From: Podocnemis expansa
Taxonomy: Eukaryota; Chordata; Testudines; Podocnemididae
Length of the DNA: 64,000 bases
Reading direction: 5' to 3'
Assembly: GCA_007922195.1 (NCBI GenBank)
Contig: ML681963.1
Span: 135,406,625-135,470,624, forward strand
A program made the translations under genes and the position numbers. How positions within the stretch are numbered: the first letter of the stretch is position 1; each line of letters starts with the position of its first letter. Positions 11,999 to 25,021 of the stretch are shown piece after piece. The notes under the pieces were generated by a model. It did not search any database. It had not been told where the DNA came from and saw nothing but the letters and a program-made list of their open reading frames with translations.

Positions 11999-14227
11999 CT
12001 GAAAACCAAAAATCCCACAGAGAATCACATCAAGTGTATGGAAAGGAAAGACCAATCTGTGTGGCACAGAATACTGAGATAACAGGGGACTAGATAACTA
12101 ATGAGTGTTTGACTTGGATTTGCAAGTAGTCTAATTAAATTAAACTGCCAACTCCTATTGAATTTCAGTCAAATTCAAGCACCTAATTTCCTTAAATTAC
12201 ATTGAAAATTCCAGTCTAAAAAGGAGAAAGACAGTCAAACCTGAAGGAAGCCCACACAAATATTGTATTTTGCCTGTAAATTTAATCCTGGGCTGGGAGA
12301 AAAATATTTTTAAAAGTTCAGTGAATATTTGTAATATTTATGTTAAGGATACACACTTAAGTTTATTCTGTCCAGTGTTGCAAACTGCATAGTACAAACC
12401 CTCTTCCTGTGAAAACTTTTATATAGAAACATTAAAATTAGACTGGACATGGCACTCAAATAGATCTCCATTGACTAAAATGGGAGAAAGATCAGTATTT
12501 AGAGACTATCATGTTTCATGTTGTAAGAATCAAAATTCTTATACTGTATACCCCATATTTAATAATACCTTGTAGTGCCATGAGTAGGGAGTTCTGCTCA
12601 TACACAGATGACACGAAATGGATGATCATTTGCTCCTACATTATTTATTAACATAGAATTTAATACACTGTAGTGTTATAGTTAATTATGAAAAGTTATA
12701 TTGATCCAAGTTTTGTTTTAACTAAATCCCATGAAACTCCAGCAAAATCAACAAGTCTGAATCGGAGGAAATCAGGGAATGTAGTCAATGTGCTTCAGTT
12801 TCTCCCTCCTCTCTAATAGGTAAATCTATTGAGCAGATCCACTGAGGGCTTGAAATTGACTCTGAGCCGGTGGCCTGAAGCCCTGCTTCCTTGTACCATA
12901 ATCAGCAACGTTAATTCTATGTTTACTAAAAAGGCCTTCTTTAACCTGATTTCAGTTTGTTGGTGCAACTCCTTTACTTTCCAGAAAACAGCACTGTATG
13001 GGAGCAGGAAAAAAATGACATTTCACTATTGAAATTTCTAGTAAGGATTTTACTGCAGATTCTGTCCAAGGATCATTAAAAAAGAACTTTCACTCCTGGC
13101 TGCTGGGACTTTTTCTAACAAGGTGAAGGCGTGATAAACTTAAGATCCCATGTGACTCTTGATTAACAATTGCAGTGACTTGTGTTGCGTTTTACTTATG
13201 ATCTGTTTGCCTTCAGTCATTCATATTCTTGGTTGTCGAAAGAGAGGAACTTCATGTCTCAAAGCTCAGAATGATGCTATATTACTGGTTAGTTCCAGTC
13301 ACATGTAAAAGTGGTATCTTTTAATTATTTACAAAAAATAAATATAAAATTGAAAAAATAACACTTAACAGCATCTGATAATTTCTATGGTTCATTTTCT
13401 GGTCTTGCTTGCGGCCCCTACATTTCCTAGTTAATTAATTCTCAGTAGATTACAAAGAATCATACTTATAACCAAGATCCAGTTGGTTTCAAAACTGAGT
13501 CTCATCATTTCTGACAATGGACAACATTTGTCCATTGCAAGATTAATATTTAACTTCTCATCCTCTGGTCTTCTCAGCATGTTCTCTTGAATGCTTCTGA
13601 GCAAAGCAAACTTTCCCTTAATGCCCAGTCTAATTTAGCTCTGTGTGCACTGATTGGAGGCAGTGAAGAAGAAGAGTTTTGGATCATATTTCATGTAGCA
13701 ATATTGAAAGCCAGTTAGTAATGGGGATTGTGAGTGTGGCCATAGCAAAGAGGAAATAACCAAGGAGGAGTAAATTTGCTTTAGCATCATGATAATAATA
13801 ATGAAATAATATTATTAATAAAAAAAATCACATTGTGTGTGCTCTTGGAGATTGGAAAACAACAGAAGCACTGTGTGGGTGATATTGATTATGTTTTCTG
13901 ATAGACTGGACTATCCATTTCACAGTGTCTTTCCCTTTACAAAGATTAATGATTTCTGAAGACTGAAGTTGTTGGTTACAGAAGAAGTACTTTTTCAAAG
14001 CAAAATGTACAAAAGTAATCATAAACTGTCAATGCAGTGAAGTCAAGAGAGTTCACAGTAAAGGTTAATTTGGCCTAATCACCTTAGTCAGGCATTTTGT
14101 TTTCAAATAGGTCTCTACTTCACACTGATTTTTGTAATGTTCATCTAGGAAACACATTTTACTCTAAGCAGCCAGAAAAAATGAGAGAGAGAAACAGAAA
14201 TGAGAATTACCTGGAAATTTAACTTAC
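11999..14227 (-). other. ABCC8: ABCC8 intron 4
   Basis: This 2.2-kb intron has GT-AG borders (donor GTAAGT at 14227, acceptor TTTTCAG at the exon 5 edge). It is AT-rich. I see no exon, RNA gene or complete mobile element in it; short open frames (for example 12829-13032) lack any recognisable similarity. Confidence 0.9.
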
Positions 14228-14394
14228 CCTCACCCTGATGACATTAATTTCTACAGCTAGTAGCATTCCATACAGAATAACCAGAAGTCCTGTGAGGCAA
14301 AATCGAAGCTGAGAAAATCCAACCCCATGATCACAGAACTTTACAAATTTGATAGTTTTGGTTATAAAAGCTAAGGTCCAGTAGAACAGCAAGG
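14228..14394 (-). CDS. ABCC8: ABCC8 exon 4 (SUR1 TMD0, residues 138-193)
   Basis: This 167-nt exon lies between acceptor TTGGCAG and donor GTAAGT. It encodes the last TMD0 helices of SUR1, including [17 protein letters not shown] and [17 protein letters not shown], then a short turn ending in VIRVR that leads into the L0 linker. TMD0 is the five-helix module by which SUR1 docks on Kir6.2 and controls gating and trafficking of KATP channels at the plasma membrane. The first codon is split across intron 3 (phase 1). Differences from mammals as I remember them, such as Cys-Asp-His-Gly after FVKF, are conservative. Confidence 0.97.
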
Positions 14395-15844
14395 CTGCCA
14401 ATAAATAAATAAAATAAAATAACAAACATTAGTCAGCACTGACCGTGGAAAGAATTTAGTTTAGAAAAAATCAGAAGACTTTGCTAAATGGGTACACAAA
14501 AAGGAAGTGACAAGCATACATGAAACTGCTTTTTCTTCTCTCAAAATAGCAAACAATTCAGTTTCCAAAAATTTGAATAAAAGAATGAAGTCTGAGTCTG
14601 ATACTGTTCTACTATATTCAGTGATACCATGGAAAACCAGCCAGGAGAAAACTGCTGGTGGAAATTTCCATCTGCTTGTGAAATTATGCCCATATTATTT
14701 CTTACAATAGAATGGTGCTACCTCAGTGGGGAAGGCAAAAAAGTCTGACCCCAAAGATGCTGGATTCTGTGGAACCCATAAGAGTTTGGTTCAGATATTG
14801 ACCTAGACATTTTACTTTCCTTACCTGTGAAAAACGCTATACAATGTCAAAGATAAGAGCCACCAAACAGACCTAAGGGCAAAATTTTCTCCTAAAATGG
14901 CTGCTTTCATCAGTGTATACATAGTATGTAAATTCCAGATGACATAATTTATAACACAGAATACACACAAGCAAATAAAAGGAGAATGGCATATGAGTAG
15001 GATATTTGTAGAGTACTTTTGCAGAGTATGGATTTTCACAGAGCCATAATCTATCCTGTAGGCATTTCCTGTCCAAGTGTACTTAGGTTGCAATCGTCTA
15101 TGCCTAAATAATTCCAACAAGGAACTCTGTTGACACTGAAACTTCAAGCTGGATTTACTCCATGTCATTCACCATACCACAAGCCAGCTCACTAGAGCAA
15201 ATGGGAATAATTAATTCAGTAGGGGGTTGATCACACCTTTGTTCTTATATTTTTAATAATATCATGATGGATTATCCCCTTCAACAGCAGAACTGCAGGG
15301 AGAGGAAGATGCTGAGAGCATCCCTTTGCAGATTTCTCTCCACTTCTTCTGCTGCAAGGCTGAAGAATTGCCCAAACCCAGGCCAAATCTACTGTGAAGC
15401 TTCACAGAAAGCTGGATGGTTTCAAGGGGTCCATGTAAACATACACGATCTACAGGTGGCCAAGGCCCTTCAGATATCACAGAAAAGGGAGAGGGATGGA
15501 GACTGAGATTTGTCTGTTCATATTTTCTGTGCAGGAGTGAAATTCACATGTGGGGAGTCCCCTGCATTAACAGAACATGGGCAGTGATCTTGATCTGGCC
15601 CATGGTCTCCAATCCCACTTCCACTGAAGTCAACAGAAAAACATCCACTTATTTTAATGGGAGTAAGTATAACATTGTTGAGTCCCCATTGTACACTGTG
15701 GCAACTTAAGCTTAATGACCAATATAATGTATAGCTGTTACAAATGAATGACTGCTGTGAGGGAAACCAGTTCCTCCAATAAGAATAGAGTAGAAGACTG
15801 TTAATCTCACCCTTGTCTACATCCCTGCTTTTGTTACCTGCTAC

Positions 15845-16170
15845 TCTTCCTCTTGGTTCAGTCCTCACGCTTTAATGCTCCCTCCACTCACCGCCATCTG
15901 CTCATCTTCTTTCAAGATGAACCCTACACTTGGGAAATCCTTCTCTTTGTCTGCCATGTGTCCTTGTCCTTCCTCTTTCAAATCCCTCTTTAAAACTCAC
16001 ATCTTCCTGGAATACTTTTTACCTTCTTCTTCTCTTAACTCTCCAATATCATCTGTAATATTGCACTTGGTTTGTCTCATTTATCTCCCATTGCAATTCC
16101 TTTGGAGCCACAAATGTATCTTATTCAATATAAAAAAGCACCATCTAAACGCATTGTGCTACATAAATTA
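15845..16170 (+). mobile_element. L2/L3-type LINE 3' fragment
   Basis: The run TTTCAAATCCCTC followed by AAAACTCACATCTTCCTGG is the signature of the old CR1-clade L2/L3 LINE 3' region common in amniotes. The tail CACCATCTAAACGCATTG resembles the matching 3' end. It is diverged, lacks intact coding and is assigned from memory of the consensus. Confidence 0.5.
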
Positions 16171-17244
16171 ACACTAACTGAGGGCATCCCACTTTTAAAA
16201 AAATGTAACATAATATCAGGTTAAAGTATCTGTATTAGCAAACAAGGCCATTGTTCTATGGGGAGTTAAAGTAAAGGTCTATGTAACCAACATTCCTGTA
16301 AAGCTGTTGTTGGCAAATAAAAAGCTTGTCTTTTAGCTGTGTAGACCAGCTGTGCGATCTTAGAAGGTTGTAAATCTAACATCCTAAGAAAATGGGTTTT
16401 ACGCCTGCTACTTAGCCTTCTGGGTATAGATCTTAGAAAAAGACAAACGAGCACAGCAATCCTCTACGTCATGGGAGACACAGATATTCTCAGAAAAAAT
16501 TTCCAATCAAATGCTGGTAACAATGAGCCTGTAACAACCACAGCCTCCAAGCAAGTTAGGTTACCACATAATCAAAAATTCTTTTTCTCTGGAAGCTTCA
16601 TGACCTTCTGATTCATTATTGAAATTTTGATTTTGAGAGCCTGTATTCAGTGAAATAAAATAAATTATCTTACTTTTGGTAGCTGTATAGAATAAACTGG
16701 AAAGGCTGGGAGAAATCCTTTTCAGGAAACTTTTATTTCAGTGCCCTGCATGTTAGTAGGAAGCACTTTGATCTTTTACATAGCAATGGAGAGGGACTCT
16801 TGGGCACTGTTCAATCTTATTATGTCTCTTTTGCCCTATGAAATGAAGAGTCAAAGTCTTGTACAGCAGGTTGGCTTCCAAATAAGAACCATGTAGTAAG
16901 ACCTTTTGGGAGAAGTAGGGTAAATTTTATGGAAAGCTTTGAACAAAGAATCCTGAGTAGCAGTGAGATTTGATTCAAGTGTAATTTACTGTAACATAAA
17001 GATGAAAATTATATATATTATTACTGAAAAGTAGCATAGAATGGAAATAAACACTAAGTTCAAACAGAAGCAGGACAAAACCATATTATTCTCCCAGGAA
17101 TTTCATAACTGCTTCCAATTTACTACCACTTCTACTATATTAGCACTTACAAATCTCAAATAAGATCAGGCACCCACTATGAAACATGCTGTACAGATAC
17201 ATGGTGAGAAAAAGTCAGTGCCCCTAAGAATGTAAGTAGACAAG

Positions 17245-17680
17245 ACAGAAAAAGTCAGTGAAAGAAGGCATTATCCCTATGTTATATGTGGGAGAAATAA
17301 GGCACAACCTATGTCTATGCTGTAATTAGTCACCCACAAACTTCCTGTGCTATCTGAGTCGAGCTCACAGGACTTGGACTAAGGAGATGTTTAATTGCAA
17401 TGTAAACCCTTGGGGTCTGGCTGCGGCCTAAGCTCTGTAACCCTCCCACCTTGCAGGGTCTTAGAGCCCAAGCCTGAACATCTACACTGCTGTTAAATAG
17501 CCCCTGAATCTGAGTTAGCTAGCACAGCTCAGCTGTGGGCTTTTAATTGCTGTGTAGACATACCCATTGCAAGATTAAATTACTAAAGCCACACAGGAAA
17601 TCTGTGGCAGAGCTGGGAACTGAACCCAATCCAGCACTTTAACCACAAGTCCATCTTTCCTCTTTCTAAACTCATTTCTT
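17245..17680. repeat. MIR-like SINE remnant, split by a DNA element
   Basis: The right part (17570-17680) reads AAAGCCACACAGG, then GTGGCAGAGCTGGGAACTGA, as in MIR/CORE-SINE cores. The left part (17260-17301) carries ATTATCCCTATGTTAT and GAAATAAGGCAC. The element at 17302-17569 separates the two halves. Confidence 0.55.
17302..17569. mobile_element. Nonautonomous DNA element (GTATGTCTACAC ends)
   Basis: The left end reads CTATGTCTATGCTGTAATTA and the right end, on the opposite strand, GGTATGTCTACACAGCAATT: inverted repeats of about 20 bp. The element is about 268 bp with no coding capacity. It interrupts an older MIR-like repeat, so it is younger than that repeat. Confidence 0.7.
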
Positions 17681-18364
17681 CTACGTTCACATCTTCATGG
17701 ATTGGTTTCCCCCTCACCAATAGCCCAAATTCCTGCTGATGAGTTATATAGAGTTACATGGGAGAGACATGCCAATGAGGCCTGCTAGATCGGGCACTTC
17801 AATAAGCAGGGTTTAATGAACTACACTGTGTCTGTTTCGAGAGAAATCATTGAGCACTGTTTAAGGGAAATAGGAAGGATGTTCCATTTTACAAGACAAT
17901 AATCTAATTCTGAGGGAATAAATTATCAGACAAAAGGCCAAGGAGTTTATAGTAATTAGAGAACCAGATTACTGTCAGGGACATGGAAGCAGCCCTTCTA
18001 TTATGAATACATGTGAACCAGTACTCCATTAAGAAAAAACATTTCCCCTGTGTCTTCTCAACTTAATGCTCCTTACTCGGAAAACTTGGAATGCCATCCA
18101 AATATTATCCCTGTTTTTCAATCTGTAAAGCAAGGAAGTGCTTTTGTAGCTGTTAAACATTGCTATCAGATACTATAATTCAGGTACATTTTCTGTAATA
18201 CTGAGAAAAGAAAGATGGGATTTTCAGTTTATGTATAACATACCCATTCTTCTCCCAAATGAGACAAAATATGTTTATTAATGTTGTACTCCAATTTATG
18301 CTATTAAAGCAGTAACCCTACTGTGGTCACATTTTACAAAACAATCAATAAAGACAGCAATCAA

Positions 18365-18460
18365 ATCTGGCCGGATTCACTCCCTATGAGCCTAATCAAA
18401 TGCTCACTGGCATCAATGTGAGTTTTTCTACTGATTTCAGTAGGCTTTAGATCAAGCTCT
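18365..18460. repeat. Palindromic interspersed repeat, third copy
   Basis: The copy contains CTGATTTCAGTAGGCTTTAG and then ATCAAGCTC, matching the right arm at 8475-8500. The left arm (GGCCGGATTCACTC) is diverged. It is an old copy of the GGCCTGATCC foldback family. Confidence 0.4.
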
Positions 18461-18918
18461 ATAAATTTCAGCTTTTGATTCTGTTCTCCTTTAGGAATTA
18501 TTTGCTGACTTAGGGCCAGGCCCTGCAATCTAATCCTTGTAGATGGTGCCTTGAACCTGAGTGGAGCTCTACTGGGATTCTGCATGGGTGTAAGGGTCAA
18601 TTTGCATGGATCATATTGTAGAATTGGGGCCTTATTCATTTATTTCACTAAGGATGAATGAAATTAGATTTGTTGTAACAGTCTATCAATGAAAAAGACT
18701 GTTTTCCAGTTATCTTTAAAGTGCACCGTTCTAAAACTTCTCATGACCTTCAATGTTTGCTTATGGCTTCCAAATAACCTGTTCACACTAAGAACTGTAA
18801 AGATTCATTGCTTCATGGCTATGCTGCATTATGGTGGGTTGATACTTAAGTATACCAATAACTTCAAACATCTCCTCTTTATGTGTTCATCTGCAAAAAA
18901 CAGCATCATTATCTAGCC

Positions 18919-19442
18919 CAGAGCTGGGCAACCCCTGGCACGTGTCGACAGTGGCACACAAGCCCATTTGGAGCAGCACACAGCACCCTCTGCAGCACCA
19001 CAGAAATTGTCATTCCTGCCACCAAAAGCCACTCAGGGCAGCTTTTTTCAGGGGCAGGTTGGGCACATAAAGAATCCATACAGAGGGCCTCCTCTTCACA
19101 GCAGGCCATCACCAAAAGGAGCCACTCTGGGCAGCTTCTTTCTGTGGTCCCCAGGTATGCCACCAAGAGGAGTCATTCTTGGCAGCTTCTTTCCATGGCA
19201 TCCCTGGTGATCCCCCTCTACAGGCACACCACTGAGAGGAGCCACTCTGAGCAGCTTTTTTCTGTGAGCAGTTCCTTTCAGCAGCATGCCTGCGAAGCGC
19301 TCCCCTCCCCATGAGTCCAGCTGTGGTTTCTGCCAAAATTTTAGGTGGCTACTGCTTTTTTAGAGCAAAGGTGGCCATCAGCACTGGCTGACAGTCAGGA
19401 GGAAGGGCTGGCACAGGGGTTGTCAAAGGTTGGTGATCTCTG
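18919..19442. mobile_element. hAT-like element with near-perfect 8-bp target duplication
   Basis: The flanks ATCTAGCC (18911-18918) and ATCTAGTC (19443-19450) match at 7 of 8 bases. The ends are CAGAGCTGGGCAACCCC and, on the other strand, CAGAGATCACCAACC. The body carries several diverged copies of a unit with GCCACTCTGGGCAGCTT, about 60-70 bp apart (about 19020-19280). The overlapping open frames in this body are compositional, not genes. Confidence 0.75.
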
Positions 19443-20015
19443 ATCTAGTCTCAAGACTGTCAGCTTATGCTGTCAAGATCAAAATTGAAAGTAGAATAAT
19501 AGTCTAAGATCTGCTAATGATGAGTTTCTGTTGTTGAGTATGTGGAAAGGGAATCTTTAAAAATACACTTCTTCACATCTCACATGGGTGCAGTAGTGAA
19601 AGCAAGTATAAATAAAACCCGTCATCAGATGACAAACTGGAAAGTGATTCAGCAATTTCGTTATATTTTGGTCTATTAACTGTTTAGGCTTGGATTTTCA
19701 AAGAATCCTACTGACTACCAATTGGAATTGGGTGCCTAACTAACATAGGCACCTTTGAAAACTACCATTTCAATCCTTAATTAATTATAATGATTATTAC
19801 TAGTAGTCATGTACTGCCCAGGAGCCTGCCACAGCATCTATGCTTGAGGCATTGCACAAAAGCATAATACAGGGTGCTTTGGGTAAGGGATTATGCATAA
19901 AATGGCTAACCAGCTGCACTACATTCTAAGTGATTTATAAGAAGAAGAAATGTGGAAGCAACACTGAATTATTAAACACTGCATTATATAATATGAAAAA
20001 CAATCAGTGTGACTG

Positions 20016-20139
20016 CAAAACAAACAAGGAGTCCTGTGGCACTTTTAAAGACTAAACTTATCTATCAGTCTTTAAAAGTACTACAGGACTCCTTGTTTGT
20101 TTTGCTGAACCAGACTAACACAGCCACCCTTTTGGAACT
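20016..20139 (-). mobile_element. Foldback SINE with 14-bp target duplication
   Basis: A perfect 14-bp repeat AATCAGTGTGACTG flanks the copy (20002-20015 and 20140-20153), fixing its limits. Read on the minus strand it has the tRNA-type head, then the body with GGAGTCCTGTAGTAC, a short spacer, and the body again in inverse orientation. The 124-bp insertion is therefore a near-perfect hairpin at its 3' end. Confidence 0.85.
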
Positions 20140-21261
20140 AATCAGTGTGACTGAATTTCTTCTAGGACTGCAACAAGCTGGCAATGTTTGCCGGAAACAT
20201 GTCATTTTGTGGGTGTCTATCTTGTCAGGAAAAGAGCAAATTGGATGTTCTAAAGCAGATGGGTCACTACTCAGCTGCGTCTAAGGATGCAGAGAAGTAA
20301 TAGGGAGTGGGGTGAGCAGGCCTGAGAGAGAAAACCAAGGGGCTACCATACTTGGGAAGAAGTTTAGATTTGCTTTATCAATTAATGAAACCTCAGGTGA
20401 GAGAGAAGTGAATTTATGTTTTACATACTTTGTAGACTGCATCTGTAGGGCAGGGAGGGGGAATGGTGCTTGCTTGCAATGACATACATTTTAATGTTTA
20501 TCAGCGAAATAAAAGCTCTGTGCCAAATCTTGCCTTTGTACATCTGTATAACCCTCACTGCCTTCAGCAGGTTTGCACCCATGTAACTGGGTGGGAGTTG
20601 ATTATAACAAACAGGAACTGGAATTAGAAAAACCCATGCCTGCTGTACACACTTAAGATTAAAGATCTGATCCAGCAGTATGATGAATATTTACGGGAGT
20701 GTGGAAGTTGCACGCCTATGTTGAGCAAGCCCAGGCTGTAGCATTTATCTTCCCACCTCCACTGATCCTGCCTATGAACTTCCTCTGAAATGTATTTCCC
20801 TTACTCACCCCCACTAACTACGTAACTTTGGGCAGGAACAGACCCTGCATTCAAAAGTCTCAATGGCAGTTTGTCAAAGAAAGATTCTATAGACAACAAT
20901 ATATAGAGAAAGAGCACTGTGGCAGGTGTGACAGAATAACATATATGTAGGGGGCATAACTCATTGCATTATGTCCCAATCCTAGCACAGTCTTTTCTCC
21001 ATCTGCATCCTGCTAGTCAGAGATCAAGAAAAGCAGATTCTTTAATCACATTTCAAAATAATTAAAAAAAATTATTTATAGTGTCATCTTCTCGGCCACC
21101 CATTTCTGGTGCTCTGAAAAAAATCTCTATTTAGTGCAGGCTGTGGCTTGGCCAGAAGAAAGAAAATAATTTCAGCCTTTAAGGTGATACTGAATAAGAT
21201 ACTGCAATGACTGGTGAGCTCTTTCTAGCCCAGGAGTGGACATCATGGATGGACAGGACTG

Positions 21262-21490
21262 AGGGCTTGTCTACACTGAAAATGCTGCATTGATTCCCAT
21301 GGATCGATGCAATGGGATCGACTGAGCTGCCAGCGTAGACCCGCTCAATCAGTCCTGGAAGTGCTCTCCCATCGACTCATTAACTCCACTCCTCCAAGCA
21401 GAGTAACACTGCATTGAAGGGAGAGCACTGCAAGTTGATGCAGCATGCAGACTGTGTATCTCCCATTGACATTAGCTAGGATTGCAGGAT
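21262..21490. mobile_element. DNA element fragment (GATCGACTGAG family)
   Basis: The left end GGGCTTGTCTACACTG resembles the GTATGTCTACAC ends elsewhere. The body shares GATCGACTGAG, CTCAATCAGTCC and CACTGCATTGAAGGG with 52590-52735. The right end was not found. Confidence 0.5.
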
Positions 21491-22949
21491 CCAGTAAGAA
21501 TCGGAGGATGGACCTTTGCAATACATAGTTATGGCATTCAAACCACAGCTCACCCCTTTTGGTTTTGGGGGTTTTGGTGGGTGTCTTTAACAGTACTACT
21601 GCCATAGTCCTTCAGGAAGCTCAGCTTTTAGAACATTAACCAGATAGCTAGATAGATAATTATAAACAAAAATACAGGCATATGTAGGTTTTTTTTTTTC
21701 TTTTTTTTTTAAAGACTAATAATTTTAGGTGCCCAACTTGGAACACCTTAAAAGGGCTTCCCTGCCACTCTCCAGTGAGTGGGTTGATAGTCACCATTAC
21801 AGCACTTCAGGCTGTACAGTCAAATCTTTGAAATACCCAAAAGTGCTGGTCACATCTAAAAAAAATCTTAGTCTGTATTTTAGCCTTTACTGTAACCAGC
21901 TAATCAATCTTTCCCAGTTTAGGGCACTGCCCTGAGTGCTGCTTTACTTCTTTTCAGGCAGATGGAGTGTTACTTCCCTTTCTTACTCATCACTAGAATA
22001 GCAACAACGCTGAGCATGCTCTTCAGGCAGTTCATAGTTCATCTTTCTATCCAAGCCCCGGTAGGAAAAAAATGTCAGCTGATACCTAACTATATTATTT
22101 GATTACAAGGAACCCACAGATCTTCAGTACCTCTGATGCATTTCCATTATAGTGGTGTAGTTTTAGACAGAAAAAATTGGCCAAGATAAAAGAACTTGCT
22201 AAGATTAAGTGAAAAATGAAATGACAGCTGCATTCTGGGGAAGCTCCATGGCAGACAGATTCTCTGTTATTTTCAAGACTTGTGGGAAGTCACCAACAGA
22301 CAATTTGCCTCCTATGATACAGGAAAATGGTAATTCACTGCCCCAGACAGCTCATATTTAATATCTCCATGCAAGAAGAAATAATCACTTCCATACTGCT
22401 TTTGCATAATAACAGACTAACTTGAGTAGAAATGCCTCATCTGTTCCTGGAATGGAAGAAGCAACAGTGTATTAAAAAAATCTGTGAAACACCGGCATAG
22501 TAATCAGATACACAGCATGCAAACTCTTCAGCATGAAAACCATGTTGTGGGAAAGAAGAAAAGTAAAGAATTAGAATTCACAGAGATCTTGCTAGAGATG
22601 TTGCGTAGGAGTACACTCCTACTTGTGTGCCTTCAGCAACAGTGGGGGGACAAGGGGGCAGGGAATGTGTAAATAAGTAGTGAGCACTTCCAAACCTCTT
22701 GCACTCTATGATTAATTTCCCACAATCACACCTTCTTTATGTGGGCTTTCTTTGAAATCCATTGTTATATTTCATATAATGGACCACACAGGTGTGTAAA
22801 GCTGCCAACCATAACATCATTCTTAGCTAATTATGTTTGTGTGTACCCTTGTATTCAAAGTAAGAAATACAGTATTATTGTAACACCTACTCATTATACA
22901 ATATGTTCTATTAAAATGCAGAAAGCAATTTATAATACAGAGTTTTATG

Positions 22950-23040
22950 TACAAAGAAACTGAGGCACGGAGAGGTTAAAGTACTGAAGGTTGGTGCCAG
23001 CATCAACATCCCCTGATTCTTCCTGTGTTTCAGACTACAC
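22950..23040 (+). repeat. MIR-like SINE remnant
   Basis: The stretch AAACTGAGGCACGGAGAGG followed by TTAAAGTAC is the classic MIR/CORE-SINE core phrase. The rest is diverged. Confidence 0.6.
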
Positions 23041-23499
23041 CCACTTCTATATTGTTGAGAGCACTTTTAGATGGTTCCAATTTTTTATTATGGTTTAGCA
23101 TGGCATTATACTAAGTAGGCAGGTTTCGTCAGCACATGGGCTTTTAAGACTATGTTGATAATAACTGCAACTCTCTTCCTCTGGCTAAGATAGAACTGGA
23201 CATTGCTGTATGCATCCATGAAGATTTCATAGAGCAAATACCATGCATCTTACAGAAGTCAAATGTGTTGGAAAGTTTAAGTGATGCAGAAAGAGCATAT
23301 CATCTGAACTGAAGTTTAATAACAGGAATCAGTAGTCTAAAACACAGCATAATTTGATGCGATAAGCAAGTGAAAACTTAGCCGAATGAGAGCATAATGA
23401 GCTACCAACAGAATCTTTCAAACCTTAGTTACAGAATTAACATATAACACAGGAGCAATATATTCACACATCCACAGCTTTCCGTATTGTGAAGCATAC

Positions 23500-23621
23500 C
23501 TATTAATAACTTCGGAAAATTTGATGTTTCGATGTTATGGTAGTAAACAACAGATGTGATGGCTGCCAAGAATGCCATCCCAGCTGGCATGTACAAATGC
23601 AAATGACGGGATTCTGAAGCC
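23500..23621 (-). CDS. ABCC8: ABCC8 exon 3 (SUR1 TMD0, residues 97-138)
   Basis: This 122-nt exon lies between an acceptor in a T-rich tract ending TTTTTTAAG and donor GTATGC. It encodes TMD0 residues with [12 protein letters not shown] and [18 protein letters not shown], the third transmembrane helix and the following loop. By family knowledge Glu128 and Phe132 in this stretch are sites of human KATP disease mutations, and both are conserved here at the same numbering. The exon starts in phase 2 and ends in phase 1, fitting its neighbours exactly. The two residues after Gly97 differ from mammals; the rest is nearly identical. Confidence 0.97.
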
Positions 23622-25021
23622 CTTAAAAAATAAAAATAATAAAAAATATTATACACCCCACACATAAAATGGGCTTTAAGCATTTATTTCTATCAATTTC
23701 AATGTTCAGAGTTATTGAAAATTATGAGGGAAGGTCAGAAAATTATTTAATAACAATAGATACAGAATTCAAAAAGGTGAAACTCCATAACTATTAAAAC
23801 ACATAATCAAAAATCACATAAAATATACAATATAAATATCCTTACATCAGACTTTAATAAGTTCTCAAGTAGCATTTTTAAATTATGTTTATCTGTAAAT
23901 TTCAATAATCACTTATGGAATTTTTGTCAGATTGTACATGTGCAGTAAAATTGACATTTACCAATAAAATATTCATCATTTTAACCCTACTTATTATTAT
24001 GCATGAAATTTTTAAAAGTTTTAAATGACTTAGGGGCATGAGGCCCACTGATTTTCCCTGGGACTGCTTTTGTATCACTTTGGAGACACTGAAATTCCCA
24101 CCCCATACTTATACTGAGGGGAAATGCTAATTTAGTCTTTGCGCACCCAAAGTTTCCATTGAAATCAAATGGAGTCATGCCTAAATCAGAATGCTAAGAT
24201 CAGTCTCACAAGAAGTAGCTTTGTTAGTCTTCATTTCAAAAAGGTTACAAGAGGTAACTGGTTTGGGAGCTTCTTACAAAAATGTAATTTATCATACCAT
24301 AGCACAAAAAAAATTAAAATAGACCAGAACACTCAATGCTGTTAGTGAAATGTTTGATTTTCAAACTCCAGCTCAGCAATCAAATTCTAGCCTGATCTAT
24401 TATCCATTATTAGAGGACAAGTTTTCAAACCAGCAGACCGACCCAGCCACCTACCCTCCCAAATAATCATGGAATTAGAATATCCCTTGAAGATACAGTA
24501 CTGCACTGCAAGTGAGGGAAAAATTGTATTGTGGGTGCAGCTTATTCTTCCATGCATGCTCAGCCATTTCTGCTGACTGGCGCATAGTTGGGTGAACCAT
24601 TGCATCTCCACCTCTTTTCCCACCTAGGTAGTAAGGACAAAGCAGCCCCTGTGCTCCCCAGAAAGTAAAGGCTACAGTTCAGCCTGGTTCTCTGCACTGC
24701 TCAAAAGAGGGAGGAAAGACATGCAGTGAGAGGTCTGTGCACAATCCAGGAGCAGGAGAGTCAGGAGGAGGTATACTTTTATCCCCTACACTTATAGAAA
24801 AGCTTGTCAGGAATTAATGTGTCTCTAGCTTCCTCTGTTCCTTCCTTACAAAGGGTGCGCAGGGGATCTGGACAGTGGAAGGTGTGTATATGGGGGTTAG
24901 GAGGAGGGTGTAAAGAGCTGCACTGTCAGAAAGCTGGAAATGCTACATTAGTCTCTGGAGCGCAGTGAATGGGTTCTGTCCTCCAAGAGACTGTACAGAG
25001 TGTGGGAATCAAACCACTACC

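Larger units (their letters stand above)
14395..23499 (-). other. ABCC8: ABCC8 intron 3
   Basis: This is the largest complete intron here (9.1 kb), with donor GTATGC and acceptor TTGGCAG. It contains an L2-like fragment (15845-16170), a MIR-like remnant split by a DNA element (17245-17680), a palindromic repeat (18365-18460), a hAT element (18919-19442), a SINE with target duplication (20016-20139), a DNA element piece (21262-21490) and a MIR-like piece (22950-23040). I see nothing functional in 14395-15844, 16171-17244, 19443-20001 or 21491-22949. Confidence 0.9.

Noticed and set aside
18883..19336. Frames of 143 and 75-92 codons on both strands
   Set aside because: They come from internal repeats of the hAT-like element at 18919-19442.
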